Source: Actinomycetota bacterium
GTDB taxonomy: Bacteria > Actinomycetota > CADDZG01 > WHSQ01
Assembly (NCBI GenBank): GCA_030447315.1
Contig: JAUJPD010000001.1
Location: 397,106 to 446,346 of the forward strand
Direction of reading: 5' to 3'
DNA: 49,241 nt
Shown here: in pieces, positions 18,325 to 29,407 of the stretch
Layout of the letters: every line of letters begins with the position of its first letter
Numbering within the stretch: position 1 is the stretch's first letter
Made by a program: the position numbers and the translations under genes
Notes under the pieces: model-generated
The model's database searches: none
The model's input: only the letters and a program-made list of their open reading frames with translations
Told to the model about the DNA's origin: nothing

Positions 18325-19916
18325 ATGGACAGACGAGAATTCCTCGGTTGCATCGGCAACAACCGGCGCGGGCGCACTTGCGGCAACCGCGCAAGCCGGG
18401 TCAACTTCTTAGCGCGCCGGCGGCACTTCCCGACGGGCCGTTCCAGTACGGGGTCGCGCCCGGTGATCCACGTTCGCAGCGCCTGATCCGCGTGGGACCA
18501 GGTCACGCCGACGGACACGGCAACTCCCGGGTCCGGGAAAGGGGGCGACGGATGTCGGCCTGGGAGATGGCAACGGATAGGCGCTTCCGCGACGTGGCCT
18601 GGAAAGGACGAGTAACGGCGACCCGCAGGCGGGACCACACCGTGAAGTTGATGTCGCGGGTCTGAAGTTCTCGACCCGTTACTTCTACCGCTTCCGCGCG
18701 AAAGGAGTCACATCCCGCGCCGGTGAGACCAAGACCTCGCCGGCCGCTGGTTCGAACCCGGCCTCCTGTTCGCTTAGGGGTTGCTTGCCGCCCAACTACG
18801 AAGGCGGATTCTTCTCGGCCTACCGCCACCTGGCGGATCGCGACGACATCGACTTCGTTCTTCACCCAGGTGACTACATCTACGAGTACGGAGCGGGGCG
18901 CTACGGGCCCGGGCCGGAGATCGGGCGGGTGCACGACCCCAAGACCGAGATGGTGTTCCCGAGATTACCGCCGCCGCCACGCGCAGTATGGACGGACCCC
19001 GACCTGCAGACCCGCACGCGCGCGCCTCTTCATCAACGTGGGACGACCACGAGGTCACGAACGACACCTACAAGAACGGTGCTGGAGAACCATCAGCCCG
19101 GCGAGGAAGGTGACTTCATGCAGACGCCGACGTGCCTACTGCGCTTACTTCGAGTGGATACTGATCCGGATCCACCGGCCCAACAGCGACCCCACCCGCA
19201 TCTATCGCCACTTCAATCTCGGTGATCTGGTCGACCTGCGCATGCTCGACCTGCGCCAGTACCGGAATGAACAGTGGCGAGAAAGATGACCCGGATCGCA
19301 CGATCACCGGGGACCTGCAGATGGAGTGGCTGAAGAGCGGACTGTCGCGCCCAAAGCCCGCTGGCACCTGGTGGGCAACCAGAACATGATCACGCCGGTC
19401 GAGAACGGCGAGGACAATCCTTTCAACGTCGATTCCTGGGACGGATATCGACCGGACCGCCAGGAGCTGTTGGAGCACTTGCAGAAGACCGAGACCGACA
19501 ACGTCGTGTTCGTGACCGGCGACATCCACTCCACGTGGGCGTGCGACGTACCGATAGACGCCACCACCTACCCCGCTGCCACCACCGGCGGCCACCGAGC
19601 TAGTGGGAACCTCGATCATCTCCGACAACCTCGACGAGATCACCAACAGCCCTCCCGACGACGTCGATAGCGGTAGAGAACGCGCTCAAGGCCGACAACC
19701 CCTACATCAAGCACGTCGAGCTGGATTCACACGGATACCGATCCTCGATGTGACCAGAGAGCGGGCACAGATGGACTGGTACTACATCTCGGATCGCACC
19801 GGAGAAGACGCCTTGCGTCCTCGGGACCGCGGCAGGTGGCCACCGGGAACGAACTCGGTCGCTTCTGGCCCCCGAGCCGATCCCCGAAAAGCGCCCCCAA
19901 CTCCAACTCTGGCTAA
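18325..19916 (+). CDS. phoD: alkaline phosphatase PhoD (frameshifted)
   Basis: An extracellular phosphodiesterase/phosphomonoesterase of the PhoD family. The N-terminus MDRREFLGCIG is a twin-arginine signal whose hydrophobic part (GALAATAQAG) is one frame away. Then come PDGPFQYGVA and GDP, the N-terminal Fn3-like part (RFYFRAKGV region), and the metallophosphatase core with DIDFVLHPGDYIYEYG. After that: INVWDDHEVTNDTYKNG, LDLRQYR, RWHLVGNQNMITP, NVDSWDGYRPDRQELL, NVVFVTGDIHSTWACDV, VELVGTSIISDN and TRERAQMDWYYI. The paired Asp/His residues of PhoD are present. Several indels break the frame. It ends at TAA 19914 and converges with a second phoX 8 bp later. Confidence 0.85.
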
Positions 19917-19924
19917 GGAACGGT

Positions 19925-21222
19925 TTAGCGCCAGGCCCCTGATCGCGCAGGTCCTCCCGGCCTTGTCGCCGCCGCCCCGTCGCCCACCTTGCTGGTTGAC
20001 GAAAAGGGTCCGCCCGTCGGGCGAGAAGCGTGCCCGCAGAACTCGTTATCCAAGGCGTTGGCCTCCTCGAAGTCGAAGATGCGCCCGTCTTTGGTGAGGC
20101 CGCGCACGAACTGGGCGGCATTTGTCCTCGCACAGAAAGATGTCGCCGGTAAGAGGTGCAACGGTCGGGTTGTCGGGGCTCTCCGCCTTTCCTCGGACTT
20201 GGACTCGGAAGATGAGGCGAGGTCCTCGCCTTCGGCTGGTACTCCCATATCTGACCGAGCCTGGCCTGCCTCCCGACGTGCAGTCAGAAGCGCAGCATCC
20301 TCCCGTTGCCCTTCCAGATGCCCTCCTCGCGAGCGAAGATGGCTGCCTCTTTCTCCTGGGCCTGGCGACGGACTGCGTGTCGGTGCTTCTATCCGGCTCG
20401 TCGATGTCACCACTTCACCGGGAAGCTCCAGACGACCGGCCATCCTTGCGCGTGTCTGCCGGGCTGGCCCTGACGACCAGCCGCCTGCAGCCGGCCGGTG
20501 CTCTCGGCGAGGTCTCCGGCTGGGTCGGTTTCGTGTCCGGGAGATAGCGGCAAAAGGAGGAATCTCCTTGATCCTCGGTCTCGCAGAGGGCTCCGTCATG
20601 CCACGCAACAGCCTCATGGACGAAGCGACCCGCCGCGACGATCGGCTCCGGCTTCGTTGCCCTTTGCGACGAGCTGGGACCTCGAAGTTGTAGCCGTGCC
20701 TGTTCGCCGTCGACGAACTGCTCTTCTGGAGGTAACCCAACCGCCCCACGGCATCTTTCCGCCCGCACAGTTCGTGATCGTGCCCCCGAGCACCGGCGTA
20801 AGTCTCTGACGATCTCCAAACGCTCGTTGACCACCAACTTGGTGCAGCCGCCTGCCAGCGGCGCCAGGTCGTATCGCATCTCATTCCGAACAACAACGTA
20901 TCTCGGTAAAGACCAGAGCCCGGTTCTCGTGATTGCGGATCAAGATGGCGTTGCCGTTGGCCCTCTGAACGCGCCCATCCGTCGAACGAGCTCGGTGTTG
21001 GGCCGTCGGTCGCGGGGTCGCCTCGCAGCAGATGACCTTGAAGCTGAATCGCTTGGGAAGCGACAGCTCGCCCTTATCCACGAGGGGGCCGTAGCCGGGA
21101 GCTTCAAGCGAGACTCCGGCCGCCACCCGTTGACTGAACGCACTGAGCGGGCCCGCAAGCGCCAGCCCGCCCGCCGTTGCTGCGCTTTCCTTGACTATGA
21201 AGTCTCTCCTGCTAACCACCAT
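19925..21222 (-). CDS. phoX: alkaline phosphatase PhoX, copy 2 (heavily frameshifted)
   Basis: The start ATG at 21222 opens VVSRRDFIVKESAATAGG, a clear Tat signal with SRRDF, then LALAGPLSAFS. Downstream, in changing frames: GYGPLVDKGELSLPKRFSFK, NAILIRNHE, LAGGCTKLVV, TNCAGG-like text, GSHLRS, DIFLCEDKC and KDGRIFDF. EANALDNEFCGHA and a final stretch resembling DRTLFVNQQG follow, then a short tail to TAA 19925. The Asn/Glu- and Cys-containing C-terminal strings are those of secreted PhoX. It is shorter (about 430 aa) than copy 1 and belongs to a different PhoX subgroup, so it is not a recent duplicate. It converges with phoD. Confidence 0.72.
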
Positions 21223-21338
21223 GCGATCCACCTTCGGGTAGGACGTTGATGTGCACATAGACAGTAGGAACTACTGGATTAACGAGGCCTTACAAAGGGC
21301 GAACGAGCGATGAATCTTCGTCGCATGAGCCTCATCAG

Positions 21339-21389
21339 CCGTTCTGCGTAACGACCACCGCCGGCGGTGACCCAGTTAGCAGATAACGG
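21339..21389. repeat. palindromic intergenic element, copy B
   Basis: Same family as 14483 and 31525, in inverted orientation to copy A. Outer arms are CCGTT and AACGG, the core is CACCGCCGGCGGTG (21356-21369), and AGTTAGCAGA lies to the right. It sits 11 bp beyond the stop codon of the M28 peptidase gene and 117 bp upstream of phoX copy 2. Confidence 0.72.
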
Positions 21390-21400
21390 TTAGAGGTCGT

Positions 21401-22419
21401 TTAGACGAAGGTCGTGTACCAGGCCGAGTTGAAGGTGTTCTTTGCGCCCTCCTCGAGGTTCTTGCGACCGCCCGCCACCGCCTCTTCCACGTGGGATGGT
21501 GTCCAGCGCATGTGGTAGCCGGGGTAGTCGGCGTCGTGCGCATACCGGTCCAGCGCATCGAACCAACCCTTGCCCGCGAAGTTCGACCCGTCTGAGTTTG
21601 CGGATGTTGACCCCGCAGTTGCAAACATGGCCGTCGGTTCCGATCGGGAACCGCTTGCCACCCCGCTTTCCGTCGCCCATCGGGAACTTCAGGTACTCGG
21701 CGTTGACGTAGTCCGTGATCGGGACGGCCTGGGCCTTGCGCCCCTCGGGTGAAGGTCCGTGATAGACGCAGATGCAGTAACGGGCCGGGTAGCCGATACC
21801 GACCATGTCGAAGCCCAGGCCGGCGCATCTTCTGGCCCTTCTTCTCCAGGTACTCGGCGTACGCCTCGGAGGCAAGCAATCCGTTCTTCAGCGTCGAACC
21901 ACAGCAGCGCATCGAACGGTTCGTCTTCACCTTGGAGAACGCTTTTCCGAAGTAGCGCAGGATGTTCGTACCGCTGCCGTCGTCGTAGGCCCCTGGATGG
22001 TCGCGCCTCCACCGGCGACGACGTCGTAGTGCGCGGCGAAAGAGATCCACTCGTCGGGCTTCTTGGTGCCCCGCTTGACGGACTCGACGACTCGGACCGT
22101 TCGGGCCGGAGTGCCCACCTGGAACTTGCGATCTTGGTCTGGAAGCCGTAGCCCTTGGCTTCTTTGGCGAGGAACCCGCCGTTATTCGGTTGTTCGAAGG
22201 GCCGCTGTGGCGCAGCGGGAACTTCGCGACGAACTCGTCGAGGCCGGCCACGATCTGCTTCCCGAGACGTTGGGCTTGGGCGCCTTATCGAGGTCGTAGA
22301 ACCTGTTGGGGTTAGGCGACTTGCCTGCGGCAACGCCGCTGGCGCCTCCGGCAACGAAGGCCGGGACCATGAGGGTTCCGACGACGGCGAGGGCGAGGAT
22401 GCGCCTGTACCGAGATCAT
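21401..22419 (-). CDS. secreted M28-family metallopeptidase (frameshifted)
   Basis: A zinc aminopeptidase-type protein. ATG 22419, preceded by CCAGGAG, opens a signal peptide that reads RYRRILALAVVGTLMVP after one frame correction, then AFVAGGASGVAAG. The peptidase core has WISFAAHYDVVAG (first zinc His/Asp) and GAYDDGSGTNILRYFGKAF (second Asp). Then come a substrate region GLLASEAYAEYLEKKGQKM and AGLGFDMVGIGYPARYCICV, with the late metal ligand region DADYPGYHMRWTPSHVEEA. It ends NTFNSAWYTTFV at TAA 21401. At least three indels interrupt it. It could supply amino acids or process the secreted proteins nearby. It is divergent from the unknown exported protein at 22581. Confidence 0.75.
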
Positions 22420-22580
22420 GGGGACGACTCCTGGAGAGAGGGACTGTCTGCTCTGTCCCAGTTCGCCGCTGCCGCCCGCAACCTTCCCTGAGTGGCCTCC
22501 GATACGCAAGCTGGTGACTCCGCAGGACACCGGCGAATCCACCTCACGGGAAGAAGCTCACGTTCACAAGGAGAAGGGAA

Positions 22581-23268
22581 ATGAAGCGCAAGTCGATCAT
22601 CTCACTGCTTCTCACGGGGACTGCTCGTCGGCTCCCTGGTCGGCAGCTCGACCTCGGCCTCGGCCGGCAAGAAGGCATCGGGCCCGCAGACCGTAGGCGT
22701 AGACGAGGCCGGCGACTGGGGCGCGGACCTGCTCATCGCTCCGATCGGCGACGCTCGGACAGGACCTCACCTCGGCCGCCATCGCGACGTGAACGGCACC
22801 GACAAGGTCGACTTCATCATCGGCGTCAACAGCCTGCTCCATCAGGCGGCGTCTCGAGATCAGCCGCTACGTCTGGGACATGGACGTGAACGGCGAATTT
22901 GTGGAGCTTGACGGCAAGTTCACCAACTACAGCCGGGGCGCGGCGACCCGACCTCGGGCCTGCGCAGAAGGGCCTCGCAACCCGGGATGGCCCCCCTTCG
23001 TTCGCGGCAACTGCGCCCAACGAGGCCAACCTGACGATCTGCGAGAGCGGCATCGTGCAGGGCGCCTCGACGCCGCCAAGAAGACGATCACCGTGACCGT
23101 CCCCCTGGCGCTCATCAACGCCAAGCCCGGCAGCAAGATCACGCCTGGGCCAACATCTTCGGCGGCTCGCTCAGCGCCAGCCCCTCGGCCTTCTTCACCA
23201 GCAGCGCCATGCCGTTGGACACCCTCGCCATCACCAAGACCTTCGTGGTCGCCAGCGGCAAGAAGTAA
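22581..23268 (+). CDS. exported protein of unknown function (frameshifted)
   Basis: ATG 22581 after AAGGAGAAGGG begins KRKSIISLLLTG, a signal peptide whose core continues one frame away (LLVGSLVGSSTSASAG). The mature part, about 200 aa, reads in pieces: TVGVDEAGDWGADLLIAP, DKVDFIIGVNSLLPSGG, ISRYVWDMDVNGEFVELDG, then a Cys-containing loop (CDPTSGLCDP-like). ANLTICESGIVQG, KKTITVTVPLALINAKPGSK and a final AITKTFVVASGKK follow. It is beta-rich and has no membrane anchor. I recognise the general look of exported actinobacterial proteins but no named family. It is followed by a terminator at 23297, so it is a single-gene unit. Confidence 0.6.
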
Positions 23269-23296
23269 GCACCACCCCTAGATCAGCATTCCGAAA

Positions 23297-23318
23297 GGGA
23301 GGCTTTCGGCCTCCCCTT
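23297..23318 (+). terminator. intrinsic terminator
   Basis: The hairpin GGGAGGC...GCCTCCC with a short TTTC loop is followed by CTTTC, 29 bp after the stop codon at 23268. The stem is A-preceded and T-followed, so it may work in both directions. Confidence 0.7.
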
Positions 23319-23442
23319 TCTCGCGCCTGGCCCGGCCATACTAACGGACCCCCGAAATGCCCCGTGCGAAGGCAGGACACGTGATACGGGCGGCGAACCA
23401 AGTCCCTACAGAGACCAACCATCCCTCACAAGGAGAAGATCG

Positions 23443-24673
23443 ATGAAAGCGTTCAAGAGCAGGAAGGCGCTGTAGCCACCACCGCGGTGGCTGGCTGGAT
23501 CCTCGGCCTGCTGGGCAACGGCCGCCGGCGCGCGACCAACCCCTCTCCCCCCGAAAGGCGAGGGCGAGGGTCTCAAGATCATCGGCAACATCCCCTGGTC
23601 CAGCGGCTCCGACATGGAGTTCGCCACCCTCAAGGGCCGGGACTACGCCTTCGCCGGTTCCTTCGCCGCCGTGAAGCGATGGTGGCGGCCTCACGTCATC
23701 GACATCACCAACCCAGAAAAGGCCAAGGAAGTCGCCTGGTTGAAGGTACGGTGTACCAGTCGGGACATCCAGATCAGCCACGACAAGAAGACCCTGCTGA
23801 TGGCAGCGGACTCCGCGGGTAGCCCCGAGTCCCGTCTCGCCGTCGGCAAGAAGGGCTTCATGACGGTGGACATCTCCCAACTCCCAAGAAGCCCAAGCCC
23901 ATCGGATTCGCCGACATCACCCGCAAGCCTGCACAACGTCACCACCACCCCACCCAGCCGTTCGTCTACAACTCGACCTGACCTCGGCAGGACCGGCGGC
24001 GATCCAGGTCTGGTCGATCAAGAATCCCGCCAAGCCGGGAGCTCGTCAACAAGGTCATCACCCCCGGCATGAGCCCCCACGACATCTCCTTCAACAGCAA
24101 GGGCACGATGGCGGTTATCGCCGGCATCGACTCGATCGAGCTCTTCGACACCAGCGACGCGGCCAACCCGAAGCTCAAGTTCGTCACCCAGCGCCCCGGC
24201 TGCTCCATCACCCACGACGCCAAGTTCACGCCGGACGACAAGGGTTCCCGTGATCGGTGACGAGGGCGGTGGCGGTGGCGGTTACCCGTGCAGAACCGGT
24301 GGCGCTCTCTACTTCTACGCGCCAGCAGGTGACACCGTTCCGGTTCTCACCGGGATCTACGAGCCGGACGAGTTCGTGTTCGCAGGTGGCGGCCAGGTGG
24401 GCTCGGCGGCTGCACCAGCCACGTGTTCGACTTCGACGACCGGGCAAGCACATCTCGATCTCCTGGTACACCGCAGGAACCCGCTACCTCGAGATCAACG
24501 ACCGCACCGGGGCTACGATCGGCGACAAGTCGGCCGGAACCATCAAAGAGGCCGGCTGGTTCATCCCCGAGGGCGGAAGCACTCGGAGCTCCAAGATCTA
24601 CAAGAACCCGAAGTACATCTTCTCCAACGACATCAACCGGGGCTTCGACATCTACAAGGTCACCGGCAAGTAA
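23443..24673 (+). CDS. secreted LVIVD-type beta-propeller protein (frameshifted)
   Basis: ATG 23443 follows AAGGAGAAG. After a damaged signal region the mature protein consists of propeller-like repeats of the LVIVD type. These read DYAFAGSFAAV, LHVIDITNPEKAKEVAWL, DIQISHDKKTLLMAADS, FMTVDISNPKKPKPIGF, AIQVWSIKNPAKPELVNKV, SPHDISFNSKGTMAVIAG, IELFDTSDAANPKLKFV and a last RYLEINDRTGATIG. The sheet-forming unit (hydrophobic-Asp-(I/T)-(S/T)-Asn-Pro) recurs at least four times. Other members are cell-surface or secreted proteins with no known reaction. A Gly-rich loop (GDEGGGGGGYP) precedes the last blades. Indels occur near 23475, 23750, 23880, 23980, 24245 and 24410. It ends at TAA 24671 and is followed by a strong terminator. 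Confidence 0.72.
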
Positions 24674-24696
24674 CCCTTCCGAACGTCGAACCAACA

Positions 24697-24727
24697 AGGC
24701 CCGGGGCTCTAGAGCCCCGGGCCTTTT
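24697..24727 (+). terminator. strong intrinsic terminator
   Basis: A 24-nt perfect palindrome (GCCCGGGGCTCT and its complement, 24699-24722) is followed by CTTTTTCTTTC. It ends the LVIVD gene 25 bp after its stop. Confidence 0.9.
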
Positions 24728-24802
24728 TCTTTCTTCGCCCCCTCGCCGCCCGCCGCTCAGGCCAGAGAGGCCCAGCAGTCGGAGAACCTAAGGTTGTAGT
24801 AC

Positions 24803-27492
24803 ATGCCGAGGAGCAGCCAGTTGATGAGAGCGACCCGGGCGGCGATGGCCGGCCCTTCGTGTTGCTGGTGCTCGGCCCTTGCGCTCTCGGCCAAGACCGC
24901 GGAGATCACCTGTGCCAACGTCCGGGTGCGGGGATCGTGGAGCACCATCGCGGCCCGGGCCTTCTCCAGAGGGGGGCCGACCTCGTCGCCTACGCGGTCC
25001 ATCCGCTGGTTCCGTCGACGATCCTCGCCACCAACGGCGAGCAGATCTTCGTGACCGAGAACTCGGGTTGCGACTGGCGACCCTTCTTCTCGATCGAGTT
25101 GCTCCCGAGCCTGATCGCTCCGGTCTCCACCGCCAACTCGACCATCACCGACATCGAGATCTCCGAGCATCCAGCCGCCGCCGACAAGATCTACATCCTG
25201 ATCGAGGAGCGCGCCGGTCCGGCGGTTCGCCCTCACGTCTTGATCAGCAGCGGCCAAGACGGCCGCTTCACGACCACGGTCGACGGTCTTCCGGCGGTCA
25301 CCGGCGGCGCTTACGGCCTCCATGCGGCCCCCAGCGATCCCGACGTCGTCTATCTCCAGGTGCGTGCGAGACGCCGATCGCCTTGAACGACGATATCTAT
25401 GCGAGCGCCGACGGGGGCAGGACCTGGACCAAGAGGAACCAGGACTGTGATACGGCCAGCCAGGACATGACCGTCGATCCCCTCTCGGCGAACGAGCTGC
25501 GGACCTGGGGGCCAACGGGTTGTGGCGGTCTCCTCGACGGCGGGCGCTCGCGGACCAACGTCGAGGAGGTCGCGCCGGGCATCGGCGCGGTCGATGTCTT
25601 CCACGCCCCTGGCGCTCCCGCCCGCGTGATGGTTTACGAGCCGGAGACGCTGCTTCAGCATCACCAGAGACGGCGGCGCGACCTGTCAGCAGGTTCGCCG
25701 GGCCGGGAGGGCCCGTCATCTCCTCGCCCACGGAGCCACGGTCGACGACCTCGTGGCCCGGCCAACAAACGCGCCGACCGCTTCAAGCCGCCGAGCTTTC
25801 TGGACGTTGATCACACCTGATTACGAGCAGCCCAACCTCACGGATTCGACTCGGACAGGACCGCACAACCGTCGGTCTACGGCCTCACCGCGCGCGCCAT
25901 CGAGCGCTATACCGGCTTCAACGACGAGATCCAGATCCCCGGCTTCAACGATCTCGACCGCAGGTGGTTGGAGATTCGAGCCTCCGGCCCAGGGCCACCA
26001 CCCTCAAGCTCAAGGCCGGCCGCTCCGAAGAGGTGGATTACCGCTTCTCTCTGCCGGCCAACCCGACGCCGCTCGATGTCTTCTTCCTGGTGGATACGAG
26101 CTCCAGCATGGATATGAGCATCGACAAGCTCCGCGACGGGATGCAGAGGATCGTGGACGCGCTGGCCGCGCCGAAGATCGACGTGCAGTTCGGCGTGGGC
26201 GAGATCAAGGACTACCCGATCCCGGGCTTCGGCGATCCCACTGCGGGTGACTTCCCCTACCGCTTGAACCGGGGCGATCGGTCCGGCCGACGACTCGCTG
26301 GCAGACGCTCGAGCAACTCGAAGCATCGGGCGGGGCCGGGGGGGACTACGAGGAGTCGCAGCTGACCGGTCTCATCAGGCCGCCACCGGGAAGGCGAGCC
26401 CGTCGTTGCGCCCGGTACCGAGTCACCGCCGTGTGTTGTCCCCGGCCGTGGAGCGGGTTCCGCCCCGATGCCCTGCCCGTCATCATCAACATCACGGACT
26501 TCGGATTCCACGACCAGGCCGCTCATCCTCGCCGCCGTTCGGCACCGTTTCGAAAACTCTGAGCGACAACGGCATCCGACAGGTCGGCCTTGCTGTCTTC
26601 GGTTCCCAAGGCATCAGCTCCGCGATCCAGGACCTCACCGCCATGGCCGAAGACACCGGCACGCTCGCTCCGAGGGGGTCGACTGCGACGGCAACGGCTC
26701 CATCGACATCTCGGCCGGGAGTGTTCTGGTGCGCGAGATCAGCGATGTCGAAAGCGATGGGGGTCCTCAACCCGGCTCCCCGCGATCATCGCGACCGTCA
26801 GAGCGATCGCGGCCGACGTCGACGTGGAGCTGGTCACCAGCGATAACAAGCAGGTCGTCGAGGTGGCTCCCGCGCTACCCCTCCGTCGACATAACCGATC
26901 GCAACAGCCTCGGGTTCGATCTGACCTTCACCTGCCGCGCAGCCTGGCCGGAACCACCCACAACCTCACGCTGGCGGCCGAGGTCTCGGGAACTCCGGTC
27001 GCCTCCAGCCACCGCCAAGGTCGTATGTCAAGAGATTCCGGTCGCGCCGGGCTGGTGAAGCGGCGGGAAGCCCGCACGCCGCCGCCTGCCTCCGCCTCCT
27101 GCTGCGGTTCCTCTGGTCGCGCTGGCGTTGCTCCGGGCCGCACCCGTGATCGTGCCCGCTCCGCCGCCGCCGGGTCCCCGCCGGTGCCCGAGACGATCAC
27201 ATCCACGCAGTCGGCGGCGCAGGCACAGGGGGCCGTAGCCAAACAAGAGCAGAAGTACTGCAGTTCGCGGTCGCGGTCGTGTGCGCCAAGAACGACGAGG
27301 CCTATGCCTTCTCCTCGTACACAGAACGCAGCGGGGCCTTCCCCGGTCCCGCTTTACGTGCCGCGCCCGCGCTTTTCGTCACTGGGCGCCGCCGGTTTCG
27401 CCCTAACACGGACGCGCCGCCACCAGCTCCGCCCGCCGGCGCTGCTGACCGGCGAGATCGCCGCCGAAGGCCGGATCGCTCAAGAGATCTGA
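24803..27492 (+). CDS. exported Asp-box propeller / von Willebrand A protein with C-terminal membrane anchor (frameshifted)
   Basis: ATG 24803 opens a signal peptide (the hydrophobic core LLVLLVLGLALS is one frame away). The first domain is a BNR/sialidase-like propeller: ILATNGEQIFVTENSGCDW, then Asp boxes ASADGGRTW, SSDGGRS and TRDGGATW. Next is a von Willebrand A domain starting LDVFFLVDTSSSMDMS, with the MIDAS DxSxS motif intact, FGVGEIKDYP, INITDFGFH and GIRQVGLAVFGSQG. A Ca-like loop DCDGNGSIDIS follows, then a beta domain (NSLGFDLTFTC, AEVSGTPVAS). The tail is proline-rich and ends in a hydrophobic helix plus Arg-rich end, i.e. a stop-transfer anchor. Many indels break it, and the exact end (27490s) is uncertain. 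Function unknown; surface adhesion or sensing is inferred. Confidence 0.7.
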
Positions 27493-27549
27493 AGGCCCTG
27501 CCGATAGTCATTATTAACTAGTCCTCCTAGCGCCAAGGCAGGTGCTCCC

Positions 27550-28224
27550 ATGAAGTCGATCGCCCCCGGATTCCTTGCAAGGCCGGACAGTCGCTTCAAA
27601 CAGAGATGAGCACGACCGCTCGTGGAGACCTGAACGCTGGTGGCCGCGGTGAACCAACGGGATTCGTACAAGGGCGGACACTCGGGCCGGGTAGCTCGCA
27701 TGGCGTCGGACCTAGCGCGTGTTGGGGTGAGCGACCACGACCGCTTGTTCGTCAGCGCGCCGCTCTTGTTCACGACATCGGCAAGATCAGCATCCCGACA
27801 CCGGTGCTTCGAAAGAAGGGCCCGCTCACCGACGAGGAGATGCACCTCGTCCGGCTCCACCCGATCATGGGGGCCAGCATCTTGTCGCGCATGCCTGGGA
27901 TGCAGAGATCGGTCGGAGTCGTGCTGCATCACCACGAGCACTGGGACGGCAATGGCTATCCCAGTGGATCCAAGCAGATCGATATCCCCGTCCAGGCCCG
28001 CGCCATCGCCGTTGCAGACGCCTACGACGCGATGACGTCGTATGGGGCTGCGGGCTCGGAGCTTCCGGCCGAAGAGGCGCTCGCAGAGCTCCGCGCCGCT
28101 GCTCGGGCAAGCAGTTCGACCCGCCCTGGCGGATGCGATGCACGAGGCTTATCGGTGTGGCTTCCTCGACGACATCCCGGGCGCTGTCATGTTGCCGGCG
28201 TCGGGCTGGAGCGGGCGCCGCTAA
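27550..28224 (+). CDS. HD-GYP domain protein (frameshifted at N-terminus)
   Basis: The core matches the HD-GYP class of cyclic-di-GMP phosphodiesterases and related HD hydrolases. AAVNQRDSYKGGHSGRVARM holds the first metal His. LVHDIGKISIPTPVLRKKG holds the HD pair. LHPIMGASILSRM follows, then VVLHHHEHWDGNGYP with the GYP-type motif and VQARAIAVADAYDAMTS. The C-terminal tail ends PASGWSGRR. At least three shifts are needed to join the parts (near 27630, 27770 and 28110). Start uncertain: ATG 27550 is near the expected N-terminus but runs into TGA after 19 codons, and ATG 27606 is the next candidate. It may control a second-messenger response; the signal is unknown. Confidence 0.78.
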
Positions 28225-28244
28225 CTTCCGCCGGCGACCGGCCC

Positions 28245-29289
28245 CTAGTACGGGCTGGAGTTGCCGACCCCACCGGCCAGCTCGCGCAGGCGCATCCCGA
28301 ACGAGTCCCGCTCGAGCGGCGGCGTCCATGCCGGCCCCCTTGCGCATCCCGTCCACCAGCTCGGAGAAGAGCATCACCCGCTTATAGCGGGGTTGCCAAC
28401 CAAGCTCGGTCCGCGCCTGCGCCGTATCCATGACCGGCGTCTGGAAGCCGAGGTCGATCCATCCGGGAGGCGTCGGGTGCAGGCGGGCCTTGTAGGCCAA
28501 CGCCCACAGCGCCCGCAGTGTCTCGGCCCTCATCTTCACCGGCCGCGCGTCGAAGAGCCGGGCAAGCTCGGGGGCCGAGGATCGATCCGCGGCGACGTTG
28601 AAGGCGCCAGGCACGTCGCTAGTCACCGCTAAACGATAGGCCTCGCCGATGTCGTGCGAGTGAACGCACTGGAACCTCAGACGATCGATGTCGGGGACCA
28701 GGGGGATGAGCCGCGGGCGCACCAGGACGCGGCACCAGCGGCCCCGCGAACAGGCGACGTTGCTCGGTGGCAGAGCCGCCTTGAAGATGAGGCCGGGACG
28801 AAGGCGCACGATCCTCGTGCCGGGGTTCTCGGCCTCCAGAACATCGAGCATCCTTTCCGTGGCCGCTTTGTGCCGCGAATAGAACGAGGTCTCGACCCCG
28901 TGGGTGGGCCAGGCCTCGTCCACGGGAGCGTCCTTCGGCCCCGGCGAATAAGCCCCTACCGAAGACGCGTAAACGAGCGCCGGCACCTTTTCGTCCACGA
29001 CCGCTTGGAACACCCTGCGACTGCCGTCCACGTTGGTGGCGCGCAGCGCGCCACCATCGCGAGAAGGCTGGATCAACCACGCGAGGTGAACGACGCAATC
29101 GGCTCCCTGCACGAGGGGGCCGAGATCCTCTTTCGAGATATCGGCGGCCACCCAGCGCGCCTTGGGCATCGGCTGTAACGGAAGGCGCCGGGCGACCCCG
29201 ACTATCTCGTCGATGGAGTCGTCGGTGGACGCGGCCCGTATGAGGCTTGTTCCGGCATTGCCGCTGGCTCCGAACACAACGATGCGCAT
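28245..29289 (-). CDS. NAD-dependent epimerase/dehydratase (extended SDR)
   Basis: About 347 aa. The N-terminal Rossmann motif is RIVVFGASGNAGTSLIRA (GxxGxxG type). VVHLAWLIQPSRD, ALVYASSVGAYSPG (catalytic Ser) and the YxxxK pair in YSRHKAATERML are all present. The substrate domain has RIVRLRPGLIFK, CVHSHDIGEAYRLAV, GAFNVAAD and ARTELGWQP. The frame shifts once near 28325, where the correct end reads SFGMRLRELAGGVGNSSPY to TAG 28245; the unshifted frame would run on about 130 residues through the HD gene. Likely acts on a nucleotide sugar or a small carbonyl substrate, unspecified. Start ATG 29289 (GTG 29292 is adjacent). Convergent with the HD-GYP gene. Confidence 0.85.
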
Positions 29290-29407
29290 CACCCCTGTCT
29301 ACCCCGTCTGGACCGGTTGGCGTACCGGAACGACCCGATGCCGGCGTTTTTCCGTAAAGAAGCTGCGGGCAGGGGCCCGGAGATAGGGGCGGGGTACGGT
29401 CGCCCGC

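Noticed and set aside
27865-28245. C-terminal extension of the NAD-dependent epimerase through the HD-GYP gene
   Set aside because: The extension is antisense to conserved HD-GYP motifs. A one-base shift near 28325 gives a natural end at 28245 with a sensible C-terminus.
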